A DNA stretch of 35,578 nucleotides. Source: Lactifluus volemus. Lineage: Eukaryota; Basidiomycota; Agaricomycetes; Russulales; Russulaceae. Under the pieces are notes generated by a model that had not been told where the DNA came from, did no database searches, and saw nothing but the letters and a program-made list of their open reading frames with translations. Below, one piece after another: positions 1 to 9,400 of this stretch (the stretch's first letter is position 1; each line of letters begins with the position of its first letter). The stretch covers positions 1 to 35,578 of the forward strand of contig WTXI01000354.1 in the NCBI GenBank assembly GCA_022376515.1. Direction: 5' to 3'. The translations under genes and the position numbers were made by a program.

Positions 1-72
1 GGTGCCATTACTATGTGATCACTACGCTATGATGAACATTACATATGTTACTATACTGACATTAGGATTCCA

Positions 73-165
73 AACATACAGTAGGATATGTTGTGCCTAC
101 TAATGTAATTGTAAGGCATGGCAGAATGTCTTGTAAGGGTTGGGAAGGCTACTAAAATGATACCT
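73..165 (+). repeat. Dispersed repeat R1, copy 1
   Basis: This unit runs from ACAGTAGG through CCTACTAATG, ATTGTAAGG, CTTGTAAGGG and GGGAAGGCTACTAA to a TACC box. The same ordered boxes occur in direct orientation at 32011-32106 and 32134-32233. No coding frame is shared by the copies. The function is unknown; it may be part of a non-autonomous transposon or satellite. Confidence 0.7.
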
Positions 166-224
166 AATATTGTACTAGTGTGCATCAGTAGTTTGGCATT
201 TTGGTTTCCAGAGGTTTCTACACC

Positions 225-352
225 TGAGAAACCCATAAAAACCTGTAAAAACCTGGAAAACCAGAAACTTGGAAACCTATGTCCAATTTCCTGGAAACCT
301 CTCTAAATGACAAGTAGCAGAAACCTCGGAAACCTATGAAACCCATGGAAAC
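225..352. repeat. GGAAACC-type short repeat cluster
   Basis: The stretch is built of variants of GGAAACC/AAAACC separated by a few bases. A related cluster, partly inverted so that it can fold on itself, lies at 31885-31962. In both places the cluster is next to R1 repeats, which suggests one composite repeat family. It shows no coding potential. Confidence 0.65.
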
Positions 353-457
353 GTCGGTAACCAACTATCTATAATTAAGGACATGTTCCTCCCTCCTGTA
401 TTACGGTAAAAAAAAATTGAAATCTATATAATTTTGATGAAAACGTGTGAAACGTGA

Positions 458-465
458 TGCTGGTC
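458..465. repeat. hAT target-site duplication, left copy
   Basis: TGCTGGTC directly precedes the left inverted terminus at 466 and is repeated exactly at 6399-6406, directly after the right terminus. Eight bp is the standard duplication length of hAT transposons. Confidence 0.93.
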
Positions 466-645
466 TAGACTGTCCGGGGGCCGGTCCGGGCCAGGGCCAC
501 CCCTGTTTTGGCTGGCCCGGACCCTGGCCCTCAGGGCCGGGCCAACCCGTCGCTGGCCCTAGCCCTTGAGGGCCAGTCTGATGTCGACCCTGGCCCGACC
601 CCGGGTCGGGTCAGGGCCGGCCCGGCCCCGCCCACCAAAATGCAT
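466..645. repeat. hAT left inverted terminus and GGCC-rich subterminal zone
   Basis: After the 19-bp terminus comes about 160 bp made of overlapping GGCCGGGCC, CAGGGCC and CTGGCCC words in both orientations. The right subterminal zone at 6213-6398 has the same composition. In hAT elements, subterminal repeats are transposase-binding sites; that role is inferred here from position and repetition. Confidence 0.8.
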
Positions 646-879
646 CAAAAATTTCTGTGAAGTCGAAATATACACGCGAAGGCACACAGTGAGCCCAGGA
701 GTATATTATGGGGGGAACAAGAGTCACTGGTATTGTTCCCTATTTTTTGTGGTGATTTGGGTGCTTTAAATACATGTCTTGGCCTCTAAATACCTAGTGT
801 ACTAGTAGACTACGCATAGAGCGGCATAGTTGAATGCATTATGTATACTGTAGTACCAATACTACCAAAGTACACTGCC

Positions 880-1478
880 AGCCCATCCAGCCCCATAATG
901 GCAGGTAAAGGAATAGCTACTGTCCACTGATGGTTCTCAGCAAGCGAATTGGCCATGGTGAGAGAGGAAAGAAGAAAGCACTGTGTACTATAGTAACTGT
1001 GGAACCCAGAACGCTCGAACGCGCTGGAGTCGTAGTGTTCTGCGGAACACCACAGACATGTAGCTTTGATTGCCGGCAACGCTGGTGATGATGAGAATCG
1101 AAGGAGAGACTGCAGAGGTAACAGGGGCGAGCCTAAGTCATAAGAAAATGTCCTTGGGCAGGGAAGGGACATGATCACACCTTGAGCATGCCTGTCCGGC
1201 TCCATAATGGCAGGTAAAGGAATAACTACTGTCCAATGAGGGCTCTCAGCAAGTGAGTTGACCATGGTGAGAGAGGAACGAAGAATGTTGAGAAGCACGG
1301 TGTAACCCGGAACGACTCGAACAAGCTGGAGTGGTGGTGTTCTGGAGTCTGTGGTACACCTCGGATGTGTAGACTTGATCACCGGCGATGCCGACGCTGT
1401 CCGATTGGGTTCGATAATGGTGATGACGAGAATTGAAGGAGACTGCAGAGGTAACGGTGGCGAGCCTAAATCACAAGA
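880..1478. repeat. Imperfect tandem duplication inside the hAT
   Basis: Two diverged direct copies lie at about 880-1144 and 1189-1478. Each starts near CCATAATGGCAGGTAAAGGAA and contains CCATGGTGAGAGAGGAA, and each ends near GCAGAGGTAAC and CGAGCCTAA. The period is about 309 bp; copy 2 has extra sequence near 1390-1425. It lies 3' of the transposase gene. A long minus-strand open frame (1700-810) crosses both copies, but it overlaps the transposase end in another frame and resembles nothing I know, so I treat the region as noncoding. Confidence 0.75.
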
Positions 1479-1665
1479 CGATTTGACGAATGTTACGAAT
1501 GATTGATGGCGATATGATGAGCAGATGAATGAAACGGGACTCGGACTTGGAACACAAAACCACTTCCTCAGCATCGCAACTTCAACGGTTCCCCCTAGAC
1601 AGCCACAGCTCGCATTACACAACAAACGCGAGGTTGTTAATCGATATATTGAATGTCCACAACTA

Positions 1666-4600
1666 CTACTGTATGCAGTCCACATCCATGTCCATATCAC
1701 TATCGCTACAAATGAAATCTCCCATATATTTCTTCACGATACTATCTTCTGCACTGAGTCGCCCATCCAGATATCCAGCACGAAGCTTCTGAACACTAGC
1801 AAACCTGAACTTCGTCATGTTCCGGCGTCGAGGATCATCGGTACGCGCAGAAAGTGAGAACGATCGCTCGGCGATGCATGTGGTTGCCGGAATCGCCAGG
1901 TAATCGCGTGCCATCAAACAAAGGACCGGATATTCAGTCTGATGCTAAGATGGCATATATGAGTTGTACAAGTAATGCGACGTAAACAAAAATACTTACC
2001 CCCCACCAAGGGATCGGGTTGGGACAATCCTCACACCTCAAGCACGGCTGGCTGAGATAACGATCGATCTCTACAAACGGATCAACAGTCGATGCCAAGT
2101 CCAAATCAATGTCCAAGCCCTTCTTTCTCTGCTTCTTCTTGATCAAGGACACCATCCACAAATCAGTAGATGAAAGAGCTAAAAGGTTATCAGCATTCAA
2201 TTTGATGTCCGTGAGTAAGTCTACAATTACCAGATCGTGGCGGCGGCGTTTGGGATGTCGAGGGCGCTCGTGCCAATGTTGACTGAGACTTGTCGTACTT
2301 TTGTTTATATTTGAGAAACTAAGAGTTGGGGTTTACTACGAGTCCGTCGCTGAAATTTGAATGGCGTACCTGTGATCGAAAGCGCTGCATTCCCAAATCG
2401 ATATACTCATCATCCCACGCCGCGCGAAGATACTCGTGCTTGAGGACAGGATCTAGTACTAACAAGCGTGTACCACCATAAGTGTTTGTTGATGAGATGA
2501 ACGTTTGAGAACAAGACTTACCATGGGCAATGAAATAAACATCAGTGTCGTCTGAGCGGCGATAATACTTCTCTAGCAACTTGACGCCGGCTCGAAGAGC
2601 TTTGTGGACAGGCTCATATTTGTCGTCCTCAAGGAGGTCCTCCCATTTCGACATAAGATGTTCTAAAGTGGGCAACACTCTAGTACATGTGGCCAGGCTC
2701 TCATTTGAGAGTTCGTTATGTTGCGCGGCAACAACCTAATCAGAGACGGGCAATTGAGTTCTAAGGATAATGTGCACGGAAACGAACCTTGAGGCATCTG
2801 TGCGTGAGCTGTATTAGCTTCCATTCCGTGGGCGTTAGGAGATAGTCCTGCCAAGTTTTGTTTTTAAGAGGTGGAAGATCGTCGTTGGCATCCGCAGTAC
2901 GGCAGAAGTAGTCGATTGCCTTGTAAATAGTATGAGTAACATGAGATGAATGATCAATCATTGACTTACCTTCTGCACTGCGAGTACTGACTCTAAACAA
3001 TCAGAGAGGCTACCCCACCGTGTACGGACCCAGAGCCGGAGCTCGATTGGCTTTATGCCATGGGCGTTGCAGGCCTGGCGGAGATACTCACGAACGCCCT
3101 CACTGGACATTCGGACTTGGTTGACAAGTCCCATAATCTTCCCGAGCGTGTCGCCGGGATCATAATCAACGGTAGTGGTGGCCAGCATGGCTTCCACATC
3201 ATCAGGGGAGGCATCAACGTCCGTTGAAGTGTTGATATCTTCGTCATCGTTATCAACATTCTCTGCGTCACTCCACTCATCGCCGTCTTCGTCATCGATA
3301 TTCTCACGGGCAACAATTCGAAGGTTTCATTTAGTTCTCGTAAGAGAGGGAACATCCAGGGCCTTGATAAAGTGATACGCGGCACGGTGCATGGAATGGT
3401 CAATGCACCTGAAGTACGTTAGCATGAAGGACAAAACTACAGAGAAAGGACTCACAAGACCCAGACCTGCTTCGGGTCCAGGCGCTTCCGTTCCGGATCA
3501 AGAATTTTGCATACTGTACGCACAGCCACGTCATTTGCGCTGACCCCATCGCCGACCATCCAACCAAGCTAAACACAATAATTAGATATTGTAAAGTGAG
3601 CAGCGAAAGAATAGGACATACCTTGGTGTCGAGGCCGAATTTACGAATCGTTGCTACAAGATCTTCGCCAATCAATTGGCCAGTATGCCGCCCCAATGGT
3701 GAGTTAAACTCGATTAGGTGGTTCTTGAGTTCCCAGAGGGAATCATCACCGGGAGGGGAATCAATGAACGAGATGCTGAAGGAAGTGAAAGGTCGACGTT
3801 TGCCACTAGACCAGCCATCCCACACCACGGAGACCTTCGATCGAATGCGCTACATATTGGTTAATAAAATAAAGATGCGTCGTAAGACTCATAACAGTAC
3901 TTACATTGATGATATCAACCGTCACGTTTTCGAGATAAGCCACTTTGGTATCAACGGCAGCCGCGATGGCAGTCTTCCTGGGGATTTTTGCATCAGTGAT
4001 TTTAGGATTGAGATAAGATACGAGGCCCCGAAAGGCAGGGTGTTCAACAAAGCGAAAAGGCTGGGAGATAGTCAATGCTGAGTAGTAGTGAGAGGAAGAC
4101 ATGAAGGCGTACCAAGTCACAAGTCACAATGAGCGCGAGCAAATATTCTTGAATCCCATCCTTTGTGACTGGGAGGTTCTGAGATGGCTTTACCATCGTT
4201 TGCACGTAATTCCCGATGGACTGTTGTTTAGGATCACTATGTGAATTATCAGTAAACGAAACCTGCAGGGTCGCTGATGACTCACGGTTTGACTGAGCCA
4301 GGTGGAACCCAGCCTCGAGGGAACTTTTGAATATCTGGTGTAAAGCCGTTATCGATGCAAGTAATCCAGTAGTTGTCAGGATGGCAACTGGTTGAGTAGA
4401 AGTCAGTTAAGAGTGTGAAGGAGACTGAAAGAAAGAAAAAAAACGTACCGCCGGAGATGACGCCGTCTTGATGTAACGTTACCTACAAAAAAAGCACTAC
4501 TTTTTTTACCACTTCGTTCCCTGTAACATGTAAGTCATCGTTGAAAGAAAATGTAAATGAACTTACAGGCAAAACTTGCAGTACCAGCCTGTCACACTGG

Positions 4601-5369
4601 TTTTCTTGGTGGGATGCATACCAGTACCAGACCTACCGCAAAGGCGAAGGTCTTTCGTCGGATCTTTAAGCTGGGTCGGGTTTTTCTATTGTTCTCCAAA
4701 CACGAGGGAAATAAACAAACCTTGTTTACGTCTGTATTGCTGCTCAATTCCTCCATCGCATCAGATTCCCCATCAACGCTTCCGTTTTCTTTTTGTCGCT
4801 TGTAGGACATACGACTCTTCGCCTTTTGGACTATCTTGACACTGGCATCATCATCCGAGTCGACAACATCACCCATGTCCTGCTTCTGCCAATTGCCAGT
4901 GACAATGAGGTGCTTACTTCAATAAATAAGGGCTTACTCTGGATTTGAGACCTTTGGGTCGTTCGCGTTCACTATCCCCGAAATCGGACTCGGCTGTTTC
5001 ACTCTGATATTGTCTTTTCTGAAAGCAATTTGAAGGTTGTTCAGATTCGGATGGTGAGTACACCCAGTCTATCTCGCTTGCGTCCTTTAACGTTCCGTCT
5101 TCCCGTACTGCATCTCCATCAGGTCTAGGTGCGACCTTGTAAGCAGCCCGGTCTTTTGGGTTAATATCTGTGCGGCAGGGAGGGCCTCCATTATGTTAGG
5201 ACTTGGGCGAGGGAAGTAACAAGGTGAGTGTACCTTTCTTTCGCTCACATAGCTCTTCTGACACCGTTGCTGGGTAGTCTTGACCCTGGACCCGCTTTGA
5301 AGGCTGCGGCCTTCGTGAGCCTTCGACAATAAGGCTTGGGTCGGGTCTATCGTGCTCTCCACAAGCCAT
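1666..5369 (-). CDS. hAT-family transposase, BED zinc finger type, 17 exons, probably disabled
   Basis: This is the cut-and-paste transposase of the surrounding hAT. Exons (minus): 5369-5234, 5153-4938, 4879-4721, 4670-4567, 4482-4449, 4387-4286, 4236-4114, 4060-3905, 3849-3622, 3568-3456, 3408-2970, 2920-2788, 2735-2522, 2458-2370, 2318-2231, 2178-2000, 1944-1666, about 930 codons. Introns are GT-AG. An acidic N-terminus is followed by a BED-like finger (WYCKFC, then HLRRCH) split by an intron. The catalytic core shows VWDGWSS (first Asp) and GWMVGDGVSAND (second Asp). The C-terminal dimerisation domain has EIDRYL, PWWG and PATTCIAERSFS, where Glu is the likely third catalytic residue. Two defects: an in-frame TGA at 3327-3329, and the joint of exons 4 and 5 within the finger does not stay in frame. 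Start chosen as the first ATG giving phase-consistent splicing. Confidence 0.88.
3327..3329 (-). other. In-frame TGA in hAT transposase exon 11
   Basis: Downstream of a conserved-looking Cys-Ile-Asp-His segment the frame reads ACT AAA TGA AAC CTT, then stays open for more than 100 codons. A CGA to TGA transition would explain it. The alternative is a 51-nt intron removing the stop, but its donor would be the poor GTTCCC. Confidence 0.65.
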
Positions 5370-6212
5370 GAAAAAAAAAAAAAGGTGTGTTGAACACCGC
5401 TGCACAGGACAAGGCGGAGATCAAACTCGAGAGGGGAAGGCTATGGGCAAATTCGGGATTATAAGTCGGAGGTACGTTTTCATCGTCTAGTCAAAAATCG
5501 CGGACTTCAAGTTCTACTAGCGACGTTTAATTTTTTTTTCCCCGTTCGGCCACTCAGTGCTCAGTAAGAGCACCCCTGCCCATGCTTATAGTGCCATGCA
5601 AGAGCAATACATGCGGACTTGTGAAGGCTACTCATTTACTCTATCGCGTCACGGAAGATCAACACAGTGAAGGACGGGGACTGGCTCCCAGGTTGCCATC
5701 AAGTCTGACCCTGAGTTTGAGCATCAGGTCAGCATGAACGGTACGTCTCGTAAAACACTTTCAGATGGCACAGTTGGGACTCATGCTGTCATACCAGAAG
5801 GCCGCGATCTTGTGAAGCTTTCGGTTGTTCGCGTTATGGAAACGTTGGCTGAAGAGATCCCTCACGCGTACTACCTATCTTTGGATTTTTGTCACCCTCC
5901 TAGTGAAATGTTACCTTAGTATCCTTATGCACGACCTTCCCTCCACTGCAATCCTGTACCCTAGCCTAGGGGACCACATTCCGGGATATAACATGTTTGA
6001 TTTTTTTTTTTTAAAAAGGCACACCCATTTTCGCGTCCGCTTTTGTGACAGGTCCGAAGTTCAACTGCAAGGGGCAAGTAAAGTGTTACTCAGTCTTTGG
6101 CCCTCTGGTAGAGACACAAAGCCTCGATAGTACTAGGTAGTGAATGGGCTATGGAGTGATAAGTAGCCTAAACCACTATCACGGGGGCTGTGTGCGCATG
6201 CACATCACCCTG
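5370..6212. other. Noncoding hAT 5' region
   Basis: Between the transposase start codon and the right GC-rich subterminal zone I see no convincing gene. Only short open frames without recognisable motifs occur (for example 5734-5919). A poly-T run lies at 6001-6012. The transposase promoter should be here on the minus strand, but I cannot point to a clear TATA box. Confidence 0.5.
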
Positions 6213-6398
6213 TCTAGATAGGGCCGGGCAGGGCCGGCCCTGGGGCCGACCCTAAAGGCCGGTCCGAAGCGTCTGTGGCCCTGGCCCTGCAAATATGCAT
6301 TAGGGCTGCCTGGTGCTGGCCCGACCCTTGGCCCGGACCGACCCCCACGGGGCCGGGCCTGGCCCCAGGAGGGTCAGGCCCGGCCCCCGGACAGTCTA
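6213..6398. repeat. hAT right subterminal GGCC zone and inverted terminus
   Basis: About 185 bp of GGCCGGGCAGGGCC, GGCCCTGGCC and related words end in the 19-bp terminus at 6380-6398, the exact inverse of 466-484. It is followed at once by the target duplication TGCTGGTC (6399-6406). Confidence 0.85.
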
Positions 6399-6406
6399 TG
6401 CTGGTC
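6399..6406. repeat. hAT target-site duplication, right copy
   Basis: TGCTGGTC, identical to 458-465. It lies 38 bp downstream of the stop codon of the DUF6532 gene, so the hAT probably sits in that gene's 3' untranslated region or just beyond. Confidence 0.93.
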
Positions 6407-6443
6407 ACGGTAAAGCAAAGTGGAGTTATCATAAAAAGCAATA

Positions 6444-9400
6444 TTAGGCCTTCTCAGGGCTAGATGGGACGTAGATCTCGTCACGGTAAAGCGATACCAT
6501 CGACTGGTCAGCCTGAACGTCGCATTCTTCAAGTTGGCCCTCAGCATCAACATTTGCAAATGCCCTTGCAAGAATACGATTCCAACGTCGCTCACTCACG
6601 GCATCAACCTTCCCGAAGAAAACTTGCAACGCTTTCCAACAGTTCTCATGGGAAAATTGAGGAGGTGATTCAAAACAACCAGATAAATGTGCTTTGAACG
6701 CACGTTCAACCTTTAATGTACGTGGTACTAGTAAGAACTTGAAGCGAATTCGAAATCGATGAGAAAGGTGCCATACTGATAGAAGAGCCATTACAAAAAG
6801 CCCTTTGGGTGGGTGTGCTCCATCGAGAGGTGGATGTAATGCAGAGCTCGCCGCGTAACTCAAATACTTCTTGACAAACGGAACGATGAATTCGGATTCG
6901 AGGAAACCATCAGGCGCCTAGTAAAATACATTTACGTTGATTAGTGGGCCCAATAAAGTGATAGCAATCACAAAGGTACTTACAATATAACCTGGCTCAC
7001 CTCTCTTGACCTTGCAAGTCTGAGGAGTCGGAGATGCATAGTACGCGGGTCCACCGTTTAATGCCCAACAAACGTAGTCGCGAATTTGGCCTAGTTGGTC
7101 ATCAAACTCGGGCTTCCTAAAGCACGCCTTGATAGTTTCGAGAATATCGGCTGCAAGCCTTGACTTTCGACTCTTAACACGTCTGTAGGCCTGTAACAAT
7201 ATTATTGTAGCTCATGAGATAGTGAGGGAGAACCTACTGTAGTGACAACAGCATCATCCGCTTTGAGAGAGAAAGTGACATCTGGAAACGAAGCATCAAA
7301 TACGCCCTGAACAATAGTGAGGAAATGGGGAGAATCAACTGAGAAATGAATGAAAGGCTCTCGTGAAATATAAAGTGCATGAGCCAGGGTCGGATTGAAG
7401 ACTTTCTTCCAACGGGAATCACAAAGGAATTTGCTAGTATCATCTTCAGCACTGGCTGTTGCCTGCGGAGGCTTTTTGTATTTCGTGTCTGGCACCTGAC
7501 AGACGATTTCGAATCGGAGTCAGTACTGATAGCAGAAAGGTATCGACGCTGAACCGTAGTAGTTACCATACCTTGGCTCCGCGGATGGACTGGCCACTAC
7601 TGGCGTCACAGCCACCACTTTTTGTAACCTGAATAAGCTACACACTCCAAGTCAGCATGTGTGAACCACCGAGAACGAGATAATGTCAGAATTTTGTCAC
7701 TTTGAGTGGTGTTAAAAACCCACCTCATTTCTCCGAGAGGGATCACGCCGATAGCTTTAAGGAATAGCTGGTTGAATCTGGTTTTGCCGGAAGTGTGGCT
7801 CAGGGAAGGGAGGACGATCAGAGTCTATGTCCTTGTCATTCAGTCCACCATTTTCGAATGGATCGACGTTAGCCCTAGATTCGGAATTCCGATTCAATTC
7901 TGAGCCTTTGCATAAGCGTAAACCCGCATTTTTATATCTCTTTGGTCCGGTCATTGCCAAAGGAGGAAAATCACTTGATATAGAGGTAATTTCCGAGTCA
8001 TTTCATTAGCATCCAAGTCCATGTGATTGACCAAACAATACCGTCACATACTTGGTATCAACTTTCCTCTTTCGACTCTCATCTGACTCATTTCCGAGTC
8101 TCCTCTCACATATGCCATCTTCTATCAATTGAAGCTCCTTTCGAAGTGCTCCTTTTATGGCTCTTTTGGGTTGGCGGGCTTTTCTCGGAGTCAACTATAA
8201 GGAATACTTGGTTAGGTCACTCGACAAGATTATCTAGTAGACTTGGGGTTCAATTGTCCACTTGCCTTGTTGCTGACCACCTCACCTGGGCCTTTCAGCA
8301 CAGGTTCCTCGCCATCTGATTGTGACTCGGAATCTGCCATCGCATCCACTTCAGCGAAGTTGAAGTCCTCCCCACCATCGCTATCCTCTGCCACCTTGTT
8401 GTGTGCCCATTTACGAATCGCCACTGAGAGACGTTGGGGCTTTTCACCTTCCATATTACGTTCCTCAGCGGCATTTATCTCAGCCAGAAGCTGTTTTGCC
8501 ATTTCGCCTTCCTGAATCTTGTCTTCGATAGCCTTCCTTTGTGCCTCACGCCTGGCAGCAGCCTCATCCACAGTAAGGTGTTTTGTTGGCTGCCCAGCAG
8601 GATGGAGATTACGTCCGGGGTGGTCTGGCAGTGGGGCTCTGGGCATAACTTCTCGTTTCTGAGCAGCACCCTTCCTTGCCTTCGGCTGACGTGGCGGCAA
8701 CTTCTTGACATGAGACACACTCTCTCGAGCTTTCTTGGCTGGTGGTGACTTGTTGGCTTCCTCCGTTGGAATTGTACGCTTTTGCCCACGCTTCCGAGGT
8801 TTGGGCTGGCCTAGCTGGGGCTGCGTGGTGGGGCCCTCCTCTGAGTCTTTGTCGATAACAGCTGCTTTGCCTTGTCTATTTCCACATGTGGTGTGTGGTT
8901 GTTTGTTAGATGCCGCTTGCTCACATCAGGAAAATCCGAGTTTTTCTTAACAGCGCTTGAGCATGCTTAATATGACTTAACAACACTTCTAAGCACTTTT
9001 AAGCAAAATGTCTCTAAGCTGGCCATGCTTAGGCTAAGCTAGGTCTTCTCCTTAATTTGACTTAGTGAGGGCTTATTAATGCTTATTTTGGGCTTAGTTC
9101 ACTTAAATGGCAGCTTAGATCTGTGCTTACCAAAAGTTTTCAGGCACACAAATTTAAGCAATAAAATTTATATATTTGAGGCTAAACTACAACATGTATA
9201 GCTATCTAAGACTATGTACAGGATCCAATGGTTCTACTGGCCTTGGTGGGACAGCCCTGGCAAGGGTGGGGGGCTGCAGGGCCATGGGGAGGAGGCAGTG
9301 GTGGCAGTGGTGGAGGTGCGAGAAAACGCGAGGGTTGCGGGAGCTACGAGAGAACATACGTTCTCGCGCAGAACGCGCAGGGCGCGGGAGGAGGCGCGGG

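Larger units (their letters stand above)
466..6398 (-). mobile_element. Complete hAT DNA transposon, 5.9 kb
   Basis: The element has a perfect 19-bp inverted terminus, TAGACTGTCCGGGGGCCGG, at 466-484 and in inverse orientation at 6380-6398. It is flanked by a perfect 8-bp duplication, TGCTGGTC. It contains one multi-exon BED/hAT transposase gene on the minus strand (5369 to 1666), long GC-rich subterminal zones, and about 1 kb of noncoding sequence on each side of the gene. The intact duplication says this is one insertion event without later rearrangement at the ends. It landed 38 bp downstream of the stop codon of the DUF6532 gene at 6444. Confidence 0.93.

Noticed and set aside
810..1700. 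296-codon minus-strand open frame as a second hAT gene
   Set aside because: It lies over a tandem duplication, overlaps the transposase end in another frame, has no known motif, and its length is explained by the duplication of one open stretch.
6213..6398. A separate small GC-rich miniature element near the DUF6532 gene
   Set aside because: The 19-bp terminus matches 466-484 in inverse orientation and TGCTGGTC lies outside both, so this zone is the right end of the 5.9-kb hAT.
8923..8937. CA plus terminus as an introner-type element in the DUF6532 gene
   Set aside because: No GT-AG pair at the borders would splice the 1475 bp out cleanly; inverted termini and subterminal arrays fit a DNA transposon better.
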